A stretch of 64,000 nucleotides of DNA. Origin: an uncultured Aquimarina sp. GTDB taxonomy: Bacteria > Bacteroidota > Bacteroidia > Flavobacteriales > Flavobacteriaceae. A program made the position numbers and the translations under genes. The notes beneath the pieces are model-generated. The model saw only the letters and a list, made by a program, of their open reading frames with translations. It was not told where the DNA came from and did not search any database. The DNA lies in assembly GCA_947497175.1 (NCBI GenBank), contig CANMFM010000011.1:124001-188000 (forward strand), written 5' to 3'. Of this stretch, positions 44,401 to 53,731 are shown in pieces; within the stretch, counting starts at the first letter, position 1; each line of letters starts with the position of its first letter.

Positions 44401-45501
44401 TTATGATTGCAATGCAGGGTTCATCCCCATTTCTTTAAGATGTTTGAAATGGGCAATAATTGCTTTGCGTGTGGTTTTGTATTCGTTATATGGTAAATTA
44501 AATTCTAAAGCCGTTTGCTTAACAATTTTAGAGATTTTTGTATAATGAACATGGCTTATATGTGGAAAAATGTGGTGCTCCACCTGGTGATTTAACCCAC
44601 CAGTAAACCAATTAATTAGTCTGTTTTTGGTTGAAAAATTAACCGTAGTAAATAATTGATGAATCGCCCACGTATTTTTCATAGTGCCGGTTTGGTCTGG
44701 TACAGGCATCTCTGCGCCTTCTACCATATGGGCTAATTGAAATACAACGCTTAAAATCAAGCCTGCTACGTAGTGCATAATAAAAAAACCAAGTAAGATT
44801 TTCCACCATGCAATCGACATGAATACCATAGGGATTACGATCCATATTAAAACATAGATCATCTTGGTGATTACTATCGTGCTCCATTGCTTTAAAGGGC
44901 TTGGTAGTTTTCCATAAGATAATTTGCGTGCCAGATAGTTTTTGGTTTGCTTAAAATCTGTAGTTAGCGCCCAGTTAAAAGTTAATAAACCATATAAAAA
45001 TATAGAATAATAGTGTTGAAACTTATGAAAGCGTCTCCATTTTGCATGCTTGGTAAATCGTATCACTCTACCGGCGTCCATATCTTCATCATGCCCATGG
45101 ATATTAGTATACGTATGATGCAAAACATTATGTTGTACTTGCCAATTATATACATTTCCGGCAAGGATATAAATCGTGTTTCCCATTAATTTATTAATCC
45201 ATTTTTTTGATGAATATGAACCATGATTTCCGTCATGCATTACATTCATGCCAACACCAGCCATTCCTACTCCCATAATAACAGTAAGTAACAGCATCCA
45301 CCATTGAGAAATATCTAAGGTTAAGATTAAAAAATATGGAGTTAAAAAGATAGAAAACATGACAATTGTTTTTAAATGCAGTCGCCAGTTCCCTGTTCTT
45401 TTGAGATTATTTTCTTTAAAATATTGATTTACACGTTTATTAAGTGTTCTGAAAAATTTAGCAGAATCTGCTCTACTAAAACGGACATTAGGTGTAGTCA
45501 T
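44401..45501 (-). CDS. Membrane fatty acid desaturase (acyl-lipid/acyl-CoA type)
   Basis: A 366-aa di-iron desaturase that inserts a cis double bond into membrane fatty acids. Three histidine boxes: HDGNH (89-93), HNVLHH (124-129) and HQVEHH (about 309-314, within GGLNHQVEHHIFPHISH). Four or so membrane segments lie between them (for example near 45-80 and 205-250). The Q-x-x-HH form of the last box is typical of front-end type desaturases, here without a fused cytochrome b5, so electrons must come from a separate protein. The regiospecificity is unknown. Divergent from rsmG; the aminotransferase follows downstream. Confidence 0.9.
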   Translation of the reverse strand: MTTPNVRFSRADSAKFFRTLNKRVNQYFKENNLKRTGNWRLHLKTIVMFSIFLTPYFLILTLDISQWWMLLLTVIMGVGMAGVGMNVMHDGNHGSYSSKKWINKLMGNTIYILAGNVYNWQVQHNVLHHTYTNIHGHDEDMDAGRVIRFTKHAKWRRFHKFQHYYSIFLYGLLTFNWALTTDFKQTKNYLARKLSYGKLPSPLKQWSTIVITKMIYVLIWIVIPMVFMSIAWWKILLGFFIMHYVAGLILSVVFQLAHMVEGAEMPVPDQTGTMKNTWAIHQLFTTVNFSTKNRLINWFTGGLNHQVEHHIFPHISHVHYTKISKIVKQTALEFNLPYNEYKTTRKAIIAHFKHLKEMGMNPALQS

Positions 45502-45613
45502 GGTTCTTGAGGTTTATGGCAAAACGTTAATTGCCATACTTATATTGGGTAAAGTTAGGTATTTAAATTTTTTTAAGTTCTTAAAAAGAGGTAAAATATA
45601 TCAGTTTAACATG

Positions 45614-45621
45614 TATTTTTG
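45614..45621 (+). promoter_or_regulatory. -7 promoter element of rsmG
   Basis: TATTTTTG, exact TAnnTTTG match, 17 bases before the rsmG ATG. Confidence 0.6.
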
Positions 45622-45638
45622 TGCTTTAATTTATATTT

Positions 45639-46268
45639 ATGGATATCATATTGAAGTATTTTCCGGGTTTGACCGAAGAACAACAAGAACAATTCTCTAA
45701 ATTAGGAGCACTTTATGAAGAATGGAATGCCAAGATCAATGTGATTTCTCGTAAAGATATTGAGTCTCTATACGAGCGGCATGTTTTACACTCTTTGGGG
45801 ATTGCAAAAATAATGGAGTTTAAAGCAGGAACGCATGTGTTGGATGTGGGTACGGGAGGTGGTTTCCCTGGGATTCCTTTGGCAATTCTATTTCCAGAAA
45901 CACAGTTTTATCTGGTCGATGTAATTGCAAAAAAAATCAAAGTAGTTAATGAGGTTGCTAGAGCTCTAGGGGTAAACAATGTTAAAGCAGAACAACGCAG
46001 AGCTGGAACGTTTAATGATCGTTTTGATTTTATTGTAAGTCGTGCCGTAACCAATATGCCTGATTTTGTGAAATGGATTCGTAAAAATATAGCCAAAAAA
46101 AGTAACCATGAACTTCAAAACGGAATTCTGTATTTAAAAGGAGGAGATTTAACTGATGAGCTCGCAGCGTTTCCCAAAGCTATTCAATATGAGCTTACTG
46201 ATTATTTTGAAGAAGATTTTTTTGAAACCAAAAAAGTGGTGTATTTACCCTTAAAATATAAGCTTTAA
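45639..46268 (+). CDS. rsmG: 16S rRNA (guanine-527-N7)-methyltransferase RsmG
   Basis: A 209-aa SAM methyltransferase that modifies G527 of 16S rRNA in the decoding region. Signatures: YEEWNAKINVISRKDIESLYERH (region about 27-49), the SAM loop LDVGTGGGFPGIPLAI near 67-82, LVDVIAKKIKVV, and ISRAV-like VSRAVTNMPDFVKW. Normal length. The stop overlaps the convergent GNAT gene by four bases. Loss of RsmG is known to give low-level streptomycin resistance in other bacteria. Confidence 0.95.
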   Translation: MDIILKYFPGLTEEQQEQFSKLGALYEEWNAKINVISRKDIESLYERHVLHSLGIAKIMEFKAGTHVLDVGTGGGFPGIPLAILFPETQFYLVDVIAKKIKVVNEVARALGVNNVKAEQRRAGTFNDRFDFIVSRAVTNMPDFVKWIRKNIAKKSNHELQNGILYLKGGDLTDELAAFPKAIQYELTDYFEEDFFETKKVVYLPLKYKL

Positions 46269-46732
46269 TCGTTTAGATTTTTTCGCATCTCGATCAGGTG
46301 TTTTGTAAATCCAGCTTTTTCATAGGCTCTTATCGCTCTAGGGTTATCGTCATAAACTGTAAGTCTTATTTCTTCGAGGCCTTTGCTGGCAAACCATTCG
46401 TATAAATACTGTATTATTTTTTGGCTCACACCTTTACCCCGAAACTCTTCTTTTACATACATAAATCCGATATACCCCAATTGCTTCTGTTTAAAAAACT
46501 TTTTACGATCTCTAATTTGCCCATAACCACTACCAACGATTTCTCCATCAACTTCTGCAACGATTACTTCAGTATCATTAGCGATAATATAGTCCTTGAT
46601 ACTATAGTAGCTTATTTTTTGATCTTGAATTAGTGTAGGGTCCATAGGGCGTTCAGCTTCTATGATTTTTTGTTCAAAATCAAGAAGAATATCCAAGTCT
46701 TCTATTTTTGCAGGGCGTATTATTATATTCAT
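46265..46732 (-). CDS. GNAT-family N-acetyltransferase
   Basis: A 155-aa acetyl-CoA dependent acetyltransferase of the GNAT fold. Motif A reads YVKEEFRGKGVSQKIIQYL near 105-123, with the R-G-K-G pyrophosphate loop. Before it is the strand IGFMYV and after it ARAYEKAGFTKH-like RAIRAYEKAGF (motif B). The substrate cannot be told. Convergent with rsmG and overlapping it by four bases; the region upstream holds a terminator and one copy of the dispersed repeat. Confidence 0.9.
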   Translation of the reverse strand: MNIIIRPAKIEDLDILLDFEQKIIEAERPMDPTLIQDQKISYYSIKDYIIANDTEVIVAEVDGEIVGSGYGQIRDRKKFFKQKQLGYIGFMYVKEEFRGKGVSQKIIQYLYEWFASKGLEEIRLTVYDDNPRAIRAYEKAGFTKHLIEMRKNLND

Positions 46733-46750
46733 AATCTAGTATTTTAAGGT

Positions 46751-46776
46751 AAAAAAGCGCCTATTGGCGCTTTTTT
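46751..46776. terminator. Bidirectional terminator behind pruA
   Basis: A perfect 11-bp stem (46751-46761 with 46766-46776) and a 4-nt loop, with six A on one side and six T on the other. It ends pruA transcription before the GNAT gene. Confidence 0.88.
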
Positions 46777-46783
46777 ATTCGAT

Positions 46784-46842
46784 AATCAAAATTATTTTCT
46801 AACCAATGTCCTCCCCCAGGCTTACGCCGAGATATTTTGCTA
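46784..46842 (-). repeat. Dispersed hairpin-forming intergenic repeat, copy 2
   Basis: Same element as 22931-22986: shared AATCAAAATTATTTTCTAAC and TATTTT-x-CTA ends around a palindrome. Here the minus-strand palindrome is GGC-gtaa-GCC with CTC/GAG outside, a different sequence with a similar fold. It lies directly behind the terminator-pruA junction, between two minus-strand genes, like copy 1. Confidence 0.7.
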
Positions 46843-46855
46843 CAGGTGTTAAAAA

Positions 46856-48484
46856 TTATTCTCCTAAAAATGGATATCTGTAATCTGCAGGTGTAACAAA
46901 CGTTTCCTTGATTGTGCGTGGTGATACCCAGCGTAATAAGTTAAGGTAAGACCCTGCTTTATCATTAGTTCCAGACGCTCTGGCACCTCCAAATGGTTGT
47001 TGTCCTACGACAGCTCCTGTGGGCTTATCGTTTATATAAAAATTACCAGCACAGTTTTGTAATGCCTTTGTGGCTTCGGCTGCAGCATAACGATCTGTAG
47101 AAAATACAGCACCTGTAAGTGCATATTCACTAGTTTCATCAACCAATTTTAATGTTTCAAACCATTTAGAATCTTCATATACATAGATAGTAATTACTGG
47201 TCCAAACAATTCAGTACACATAGTGGTATATTTTGGATCTTTGGCCAGAATCACTGTTGGTTCAATAAAATATCCTTTTGATTTGTCATAATTACCACCT
47301 GCAATAATTTCTGCATCGGCATCATTTTTTGCCTGATCTATATATTTTGCTAACTTGTCAAAAGATCCTTCGTGGATTACTGCAGTAATAAAATTACTCA
47401 TATCTTCCGGAGAACCCATTTTAAAGGACTTAATATCTTCTTTTATGAACTTCTCTACATCAGACCACATGCTTTTAGGGATATAGGCTCTCGATGCGGC
47501 ACTACATTTTTGACCCTGAAATTCAAACGCCCCACGAGAAATACCCGTGGCTACTTGTTTCGCATTAGCACTAGGGTGAGCAATAATAAAATCTTTACCC
47601 CCGGTTTCACCTACGATCCTAGGATAGGTTTTGTAGTTATGAATATTGGTTCCAATCTTAGCCCAAATGTCTTTAAATACATGAGTACTTCCTGTAAAAT
47701 GGATTCCTGCAAAATCAGGACTTGCCAAAACAGTGTCTGTGATCATAACCGGATCTCCGTATACGACATTGATCACCCCATCAGGGACACCTGCTTCTTT
47801 AAAGATATCTACAATAACTTTTGCAGAATAGATCTGGCTATCACTTGGCTTCCATACTACAGTGTTACCCATAAGAGCAGCACTGGCAGGTAGATTTCCT
47901 GAGATTGCAGTGAAGTTAAATGGAGTAATGGCATAGACAAAGCCTTCTAGAGGTCTATATTCTAACCTGTTCCATGCGCCTGAAGTAGAGTCAGGTTGAT
48001 CTTCATAGATTTGAGTCATAAACTCTACATTAAAACGTAAGAAATCTATAAACTCACATGCAGCATCAATTTCTGCCTGAAATATATTCTTTGATTGCGC
48101 CAACATAGTTGCCGCATTTATTTTTGCACGATATGGTCCTGCAATAAGCTCTGCTGCTCTTAAAAATACTGCAGCACGTTGTTCCCAGGCCAGGTCAGCC
48201 CATTGCTTACGGGCTTCGATAGCAGTATCAATAGCATTTTGGATATGCTGTTTTTCGGCTTTATGATAGGTTCCTAAAACATGTTTATGATCATGTGGTG
48301 GTGCCATGGTGCCAGTATCCCCGGTTCTGATTTCTTCACCATTAATATACAAAGGAACATCAACTTTGCTGTTGTACATTTTTTTATATACTGCCAGGAC
48401 TTCTTCTCTTTCCGGTGTTCCTGGAGCATATGACTTTACAGGTTCATTTATTGCTGTAGGAACTTGAAAAAAACCTTTTCCCAT
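46856..48484 (-). CDS. pruA: L-glutamate gamma-semialdehyde (1-pyrroline-5-carboxylate) dehydrogenase
   Basis: A 542-aa aldehyde dehydrogenase of the stand-alone P5CDH group, oxidising glutamate semialdehyde to glutamate with NAD+ in proline breakdown. Seen: start region TAINEPVKSYAPGTPERE typical of this group, the NAD fold with GIHFTGSTHVFKDIW, the general base in IVGETGGKDFI, the catalytic Cys in FQGQKCSAASRAYIP, and FGPVITIYVY near 420. Length normal. No proline dehydrogenase gene is nearby in the window. It has a -7 element at 48550-48557 and a terminator behind it. Confidence 0.95.
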   Translation of the reverse strand: MGKGFFQVPTAINEPVKSYAPGTPEREEVLAVYKKMYNSKVDVPLYINGEEIRTGDTGTMAPPHDHKHVLGTYHKAEKQHIQNAIDTAIEARKQWADLAWEQRAAVFLRAAELIAGPYRAKINAATMLAQSKNIFQAEIDAACEFIDFLRFNVEFMTQIYEDQPDSTSGAWNRLEYRPLEGFVYAITPFNFTAISGNLPASAALMGNTVVWKPSDSQIYSAKVIVDIFKEAGVPDGVINVVYGDPVMITDTVLASPDFAGIHFTGSTHVFKDIWAKIGTNIHNYKTYPRIVGETGGKDFIIAHPSANAKQVATGISRGAFEFQGQKCSAASRAYIPKSMWSDVEKFIKEDIKSFKMGSPEDMSNFITAVIHEGSFDKLAKYIDQAKNDADAEIIAGGNYDKSKGYFIEPTVILAKDPKYTTMCTELFGPVITIYVYEDSKWFETLKLVDETSEYALTGAVFSTDRYAAAEATKALQNCAGNFYINDKPTGAVVGQQPFGGARASGTNDKAGSYLNLLRWVSPRTIKETFVTPADYRYPFLGE

Positions 48485-48549
48485 AATGTAATTTGTTATT
48501 TTTAAATTAGTAAGATGTGTTTGTCAAATGAGTTCGTCATTTAGGGTAG

Positions 48550-48557
48550 CAAAGATA
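48550..48557 (-). promoter_or_regulatory. -7 promoter element of pruA
   Basis: TATCTTTG on the minus strand, exact TAnnTTTG match, 65 bases before the pruA start. Confidence 0.6.
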
Positions 48558-48706
48558 GAAAATAAAAATCCCAAAAGAATATTTTAATAGAGTCAATTCA
48601 AAGGAGCTATGTGATATACGATAATAGCTGTTTTAACCTTTTATAAAGATTGTGGAGTATGTGTTTTTTTTTGTAAGTTGTGGCATATTTAGCCGACCCA
48701 GAATTT

Positions 48707-49423
48707 ATGTGTACAGTTACGTTAATCCCTACTCAAGAAAATAATTTCATCCTTACTTCTAATCGAGATGAAGCCATTAATCGAAAAACATTACTTCCAG
48801 AATTTTATGAAATAGAAAAAACCAGGATGTTATTTCCTAAAGATGCACTAGCTGGAGGGACATGGATAGGGATTAGTGATAAAAACACAATGATTTGTTT
48901 GCTCAATGGTGGGTTCGAAATTCATGAAAGATTAGTTTCATACCGCATGAGTAGAGGGGTTGTTGTGAAAGAATTGTTACAAGCAAATGATTTAGAACAT
49001 GCGATCGGACAGTACGATTGTAATGGGATAGAACCCTTTACGATTGTAGCGGCTAATTGGCAGTCAGACCTTTTACTTTTTGAATTTGTATGGGACGGGT
49101 ACCAAAAACACCTGCGACCTTTAGAGAAGACAACGCATATTTGGTCGTCTTCTACATTATATACTAAAGAAATGAAACAGATGCGTCAGAAGTGGTTTGC
49201 TGATTTTCAAAATGACACCATGCTCACAGCGGAAACATTACTTGATTTTCATAAAGATGCAGGAATTGGGGATAAAGATGTGGATTTGCAAATCGATCGC
49301 GGTTTTTTAAAAACTATAAGCATTACTCAAATCGTTAAAAATGAAGAAGAACTTACAATGCGATACGAAAATCTTCAGGATGAAGAAGTAAGTTCGGTCG
49401 TTTTTGAGGCTATAACAGCCTGA
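48707..49423 (+). CDS. NRDE/TANGO2-family protein
   Basis: A 238-aa protein. The start chosen is the ATG at 48707, which gives the family's MCTVTLIP start with Cys2; an upstream GTG (48680) would hide that cysteine. The NRDE motif is in TSNRDEAINR near residue 20, followed by DALAGGTWIGIS and CLLNGG. The family is named from NRDE/TANGO2 and has the N-terminal Cys and fold of Ntn hydrolases; the human member is linked to lipid or heme handling, but the bacterial role is not established. Followed after 16 bases by the next gene on the same strand. Confidence 0.88.
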   Translation: MCTVTLIPTQENNFILTSNRDEAINRKTLLPEFYEIEKTRMLFPKDALAGGTWIGISDKNTMICLLNGGFEIHERLVSYRMSRGVVVKELLQANDLEHAIGQYDCNGIEPFTIVAANWQSDLLLFEFVWDGYQKHLRPLEKTTHIWSSSTLYTKEMKQMRQKWFADFQNDTMLTAETLLDFHKDAGIGDKDVDLQIDRGFLKTISITQIVKNEEELTMRYENLQDEEVSSVVFEAITA

Positions 49424-49439
49424 AAATATCACTAGTAAA

Positions 49440-50444
49440 TTGTATAGTTTGAAGTACACGGGCAAAATAATTTCGCTTGCATTTCCAGATACTTTTGTTC
49501 GTTTTTCTGATGAAAAAAACGCATCAAATGTATTGCAGTTATTTGGTTTAGGTAAGAATGGGATTATTAAGGCAGGTCATGCCGCTTTCGTACTTATAGA
49601 AAACAAAACAGGTATCGCAGAGTATTTTGATTTTGGTCGATACATTACTCCAGATGGCTACGGTAGAGTACGAAGTGCAGTTACAGATGTAGAGTTAGAA
49701 ATACCTTTTAGAGCTACATTTACACCTGATGGGAAATTGGCTAATGTTGAAGACTTTTTACTCTGGTTAGAGGCTCATCCCGAAAAAACTCATGGCAGTG
49801 GCCGCTTGGTAGCATCAGTATGTGATTTTATCTTTTATGATAGAGCAAGAGCATATGTTATAACAACGCAGGATAGAGGTAGTATCCCATATTCTACCTT
49901 TAGAAAAGAAGGAAGTAATTGCTCTAGAATAGTAACGGATACCATTTTAGAAAGTACCGATAATTCTAAAATAAGAAAACCTCTGTTACGTAATAAAAAG
50001 TTTACTCCCAGTCCTTTAGGGAATGTTGAAAAAGCTGCGCTAGATAATCCTATTTATCAGGTCGAAAACGGACAGTTAAAAACCTATCCAGGATCCGTAT
50101 TTAAAGAAAATCTAACCAACTATTTTGATAAAAATATTCCTGAATTAAAAGTAGGCCATACAACCAAAGTTTTAAACCATCTAAAGGAAGCTCATTTTCT
50201 GACAGGAATAGGAAGTAGTGCGTATTTTACAATAACCTCTTCCGATAAAAAGGGATTATATATTATAACACGATATACAGAATATGGCGATATGGATTTT
50301 AAAGGATTGTTTGCTACTCAAGATCATTCGTTTAATCTGGTTGAATCCTATCGTTTTGTATACGATTCGAACTGTAAGTATTGTCATATAGAACAGCTTG
50401 ATAAGAAAATAAGATTTGATTTAGTAAAAAGAATACTTAATTAA
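49440..50444 (+). CDS. Conserved hypothetical protein, DUF6695-like
   Basis: A 334-aa protein read from TTG (MYSLKYTGKIISLAFPDTFV); no better start is seen close to it. Residues about 40-160 (GKNGIIKAGHAAFVLIENKTG, EYFDFGRYITPDGYGRVRSA, given as regions) recall a papain-like or NlpC/P60-like hydrolase layout: H at AGHAA, and C in GSNCSRIV near residue 160. From memory it fits DUF6695; the function is unknown. It follows the NRDE gene closely, so the two are likely co-transcribed. The stop overlaps convergent apaG by eight bases. Confidence 0.75.
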   Translation: MYSLKYTGKIISLAFPDTFVRFSDEKNASNVLQLFGLGKNGIIKAGHAAFVLIENKTGIAEYFDFGRYITPDGYGRVRSAVTDVELEIPFRATFTPDGKLANVEDFLLWLEAHPEKTHGSGRLVASVCDFIFYDRARAYVITTQDRGSIPYSTFRKEGSNCSRIVTDTILESTDNSKIRKPLLRNKKFTPSPLGNVEKAALDNPIYQVENGQLKTYPGSVFKENLTNYFDKNIPELKVGHTTKVLNHLKEAHFLTGIGSSAYFTITSSDKKGLYIITRYTEYGDMDFKGLFATQDHSFNLVESYRFVYDSNCKYCHIEQLDKKIRFDLVKRILN

Positions 50445-50823
50445 GTGCAAAAGGAGCGCTTAGCTTAAATGTTGGAATTTGTACTTTAAATTTTCGCGTA
50501 GACGTAAAATTAACCATATTGTAATGTCCTTTCATTGATCCAAAAGGCGAACTTAACAGACAACCACTATTATAAGAATGCGATTCTCCAGGTTTTAGAA
50601 CAGGCTTTTTGCCAATGACACCTTCGCCTTCTACAACTTCGGTGTTGTTTAATGAATCTTTAATCTCCCAATAACGAGACGTGAGTTGTACAGAGTCTTT
50701 ACTTTGATTTTCTATAGTGATACGATAACCAAAAGCAAAATGAATCTTATAGTTCTTGTAGAACGTGCCTTCAAAGGTGGTATCCACCGAAATCTTTATA
50801 CCTCTTGTTATTTGTTGAACCAT
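50437..50823 (-). CDS. apaG: ApaG domain protein
   Basis: A 128-aa protein of the ApaG family, a fibronectin-III-like beta sandwich. Signatures: GIKISVDTTFEG, FAFGYRITIENQSKDSVQLTSRYW (region about 31-54), VVEGEGVIGKKPVLKPGE and SPFGSMKGHYNMV. In enteric bacteria ApaG is linked to cobalt/magnesium efflux phenotypes, but the molecular role is unclear. It starts one base after the DUF3667 gene stop, so both are one transcript. Confidence 0.93.
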   Translation of the reverse strand: MVQQITRGIKISVDTTFEGTFYKNYKIHFAFGYRITIENQSKDSVQLTSRYWEIKDSLNNTEVVEGEGVIGKKPVLKPGESHSYNSGCLLSSPFGSMKGHYNMVNFTSTRKFKVQIPTFKLSAPFALN

Positions 50824-50824
50824 C

Positions 50825-51991
50825 TTAAAATATAAAAACCGAACCCGTAATTGTGATTACAGAACCTACGACTGCTAATATAAAAAATAAAACATTTACT
50901 AACAGGAATTTAACAATAGTTTTGGCTCTACCTTGATTATAGAATTTTCGCATCGCTTTGTATAGATAGAATAAAAATATGAGCATTACGATACCTAATG
51001 TTGTGCTGCTCGCAAAAATTTGATCCAACAAAATTGCAATTCCTATTAATATAAAAAACATAGTCTGGGTGTGAAACGTAAATACTAAGTGTTCCATATA
51101 ATTAAAGGAGTTACGGACGTATAAAAACCATATGGCTAGAGCAAAAAATGGTAAGAAGAAAAATATTATAAAAGGTAATTTGTTAAAAATGAATTCTAAC
51201 AATTCGCGCCCATAATTATCATTAATGCTATTTGTCTTTATGGCCCGATGATAGATGTATTTATTAAACGGGCTTTTGTTGTGTTTTAGTTCTGTAAGTG
51301 CTTTATAGACTGATTTTTGACCTGTCTTATCATAATAATCGTCATACATCGACCATAGGCTTGTGGTTTTTTTAACAAAACTCATCGTGTCGATCTGGTT
51401 TTGCTTGTAATAAACGACGGCTTCTTCTTTTGTTTTTTCTTTATCAAACCATAAATCGCCTTCGGCTTTTGTGATTTGGTTATTAATGATTTTTCTTCCT
51501 TGCGGTGAAAGGTGTTCTGAGGCTTCTAATTGTTTGTTTATGTGTTCTTTTATAGAGTCTAGAGCAATAGTTTTATCAATTTCACTTATTCCTGTTTTTT
51601 CTAAAGCTTCTTTTCCTTTGGTGATATCTTCCTCTATACCAGCACTAAATCCATCAAAATCGATAAATAACCCGTTAATAATAAAGAAGATAATCGATAC
51701 GCTAAGATAAAATCGAAAGGGATTTGCATATTTAATTCGTTTTCCTTCAACATAGTCCTTTGATATTTTACCAGGATTAAATAGTAACGTTGTGATGGTG
51801 TGTCTTAAACGAGAATCATAAGAGAAAATACTAGCAAAAAATTCATCAAAAAAATCTTTAAAAGATAGCTTTTTTGTAGTGTTGATTTGTCCGCAATTAT
51901 GGCAATAACGATCAATACTATCTAGTGGAACATTGCAATTAAGACATTTGTTTCCTCTATATTGTTTCAGAAATCTCCCCTTTTCTTTCAT
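50825..51991 (-). CDS. DUF3667 zinc-ribbon membrane protein
   Basis: A 388-aa protein. The N-terminal zinc ribbon has C16-x2-C19 and C30-x2-C33 (CLNCNVPLDS and YCHNCGQ), then LSFKDFFDEFFASIFSYDSRL and LLFNPGKISKDYVEGKRIKY, the hallmark of DUF3667. One hydrophobic segment at about 91-110 is followed by a long soluble helical loop (about 115-270), then four membrane helices to the end. Function unknown; common in Bacteroidota. Upstream of apaG on the same strand, one base apart. Confidence 0.9.
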   Translation of the reverse strand: MKEKGRFLKQYRGNKCLNCNVPLDSIDRYCHNCGQINTTKKLSFKDFFDEFFASIFSYDSRLRHTITTLLFNPGKISKDYVEGKRIKYANPFRFYLSVSIIFFIINGLFIDFDGFSAGIEEDITKGKEALEKTGISEIDKTIALDSIKEHINKQLEASEHLSPQGRKIINNQITKAEGDLWFDKEKTKEEAVVYYKQNQIDTMSFVKKTTSLWSMYDDYYDKTGQKSVYKALTELKHNKSPFNKYIYHRAIKTNSINDNYGRELLEFIFNKLPFIIFFFLPFFALAIWFLYVRNSFNYMEHLVFTFHTQTMFFILIGIAILLDQIFASSTTLGIVMLIFLFYLYKAMRKFYNQGRAKTIVKFLLVNVLFFILAVVGSVITITGSVFIF

Positions 51992-52281
51992 TTTCGATGA
52001 GTGTATTACAAGCTCCTAAAATAAATGTTTTATGTGTATTGTGAATACTTTTGAATTAGAAAAAAATAGTTGATCGTTGTGTTACATTTTTGCAAATACG
52101 CCTTTGGCTATTCAGAAATTATATTTTTTTTATTTTTCTATAACGCTAGATATAGTTTTTATAATATTGATATTCAAATACTTTTGTTATTTTGGCAGAT
52201 AGTTTTTATTCGATTTTATTACATTTTTGTTGAAAAATTGAGAAGTACGCAACCGTTTTATGTTTTGTAATGTTTTGGTTT

Positions 52282-53544
52282 TTAGTTTGTGATATTAGTA
52301 GAATTATTTACTCCTTTTCCAATAGCTCGATCATATCGTGCCCCGGGAGCTCGATAATAAGGAATAACAGTATATTCATTTTCGGTTTCATCAAAATTAC
52401 CGCTTATAAACCCTGGGTCTATAGTTCCATCAGGTCGTAAAAGCACATATTTATAATTATAAAACCCTTGCTTAAATAATCTTTTGGTATAAAAAATAGC
52501 TCGTTCTTTATCGTATTCTAATCGGGTAGTATCGTCTAAGGTGTAGTTGTTAAAATTACCATAGATATGAATTTCTCCATCATTAAGAGGTTCGTAGCAC
52601 TCAAGAAAAAAATGCATCCATACATAGTCAGCTTCAACATTGTTATTTTGTGCATCAAGGTTGCGAATCACAAAATTTCCATTGATGTCTGGATTATAGG
52701 TGTATCTTCTGTTGGCTCTTACAATGTTGGTATAAAGGTAGTGGTGATAAATATCCTTTAGGTCAATACGTCTAATATTGACATTAGAAGCTCTTATGTC
52801 TTTACTGTCAAAGGATAGAAACTCATTTCCTCCCCAAAAGCTGGATTCCTGATCGTATTTGTATACTAGTTGATCAGCTATCGTAAATTGAGGTACAAGA
52901 TTAGTAATGCCTTGTTCTATATCATTGTTTTGTATCACTAGGGTTTTTACGGTTTGCTTTGGGTTTCTTAGAATCTCATTAGGAGAGCTGATTTCAAATT
53001 GAACAGATTGTTTAGCGTTTATATAGTTGAGGTCTCTTGACCTTTTTATGTTCACGGTTACCCTGGTCATGTTTTCATAGACAATAAATTTTCTGGAGAA
53101 CACGACTTCATCATCATTATTATAAATTTCAATGCGGTAGTTTCCGCTTACTTTTAGTCGCCTGGTATCTTCATTAGGAATGGTTAATGTATAATGGCTA
53201 TACATTTGTAAAGTATTAAACGAGTTCTCATAAGTAACAATTCTAACTTCATCAAAACCATCTAAATATTCATTTTTATATAAAGACGAGGGTGTCCAGT
53301 CAAAATTATAGTGAGTAATTCTGTAATAATAATCTGACTCGTCTCCATTAATATCATCAAAAGTAATGCGCAGTGGTTTGCCTAATTTAAGTATTGGTGT
53401 CCCTGCAAATTCTGTGTCAGAAATAAATTGTATAGTTCGAATATGATCGGCCTGAATCTGATTGTCGCCTTCTGGTTGTGCAAAAAACATATGCGGAATA
53501 CACAATAAAGAAAGTATTAAGAATTGTTTACTTATTTTGAACAT
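52282..53544 (-). CDS. Type IX secretion system Plug protein (DUF5103)
   Basis: A 420-aa exported protein; start chosen at 53544 because it opens a signal peptide (MFKISKQFLILSLLC, cleavage near FFAQ); a longer in-frame start at 53589 adds 15 residues before it. The mature part matches the DUF5103 family: IRTIQFISDTEFAGTPILKLG, YYYRITHYNFDWTPSSLYKNE (regions), VNIKRSRDLNYINAKQSVQF and PDGTIDPGFISGNFDETENEY near the end. In Flavobacterium johnsoniae the Plug protein closes the SprA translocon pore on the periplasmic side. It is separate from porT and tamL in this window, as is usual. Confidence 0.88.
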   Translation of the reverse strand: MFKISKQFLILSLLCIPHMFFAQPEGDNQIQADHIRTIQFISDTEFAGTPILKLGKPLRITFDDINGDESDYYYRITHYNFDWTPSSLYKNEYLDGFDEVRIVTYENSFNTLQMYSHYTLTIPNEDTRRLKVSGNYRIEIYNNDDEVVFSRKFIVYENMTRVTVNIKRSRDLNYINAKQSVQFEISSPNEILRNPKQTVKTLVIQNNDIEQGITNLVPQFTIADQLVYKYDQESSFWGGNEFLSFDSKDIRASNVNIRRIDLKDIYHHYLYTNIVRANRRYTYNPDINGNFVIRNLDAQNNNVEADYVWMHFFLECYEPLNDGEIHIYGNFNNYTLDDTTRLEYDKERAIFYTKRLFKQGFYNYKYVLLRPDGTIDPGFISGNFDETENEYTVIPYYRAPGARYDRAIGKGVNNSTNITN

Positions 53545-53687
53545 TTCATAGGTTATTAAGGTATAAATATACACAAAATGTATGCCCAAACCGGAATAGA
53601 GGTTTTTTTAAGCTAAAATTTTTATTTAGAATCATTATTAATAAAACTTTATACCCCAACACTCTTTCACTTGCGTGTTTTAATTAG

Positions 53688-53695
53688 TAAATTTG
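53688..53695 (+). promoter_or_regulatory. -7 promoter element of the nqr operon
   Basis: TAAATTTG, exact TAnnTTTG match, 36 bases before the nqrA ATG. Confidence 0.6.
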
Positions 53696-53731
53696 CACGA
53701 TTTTTTTAGTTAATTAACATAGACTACAAAT

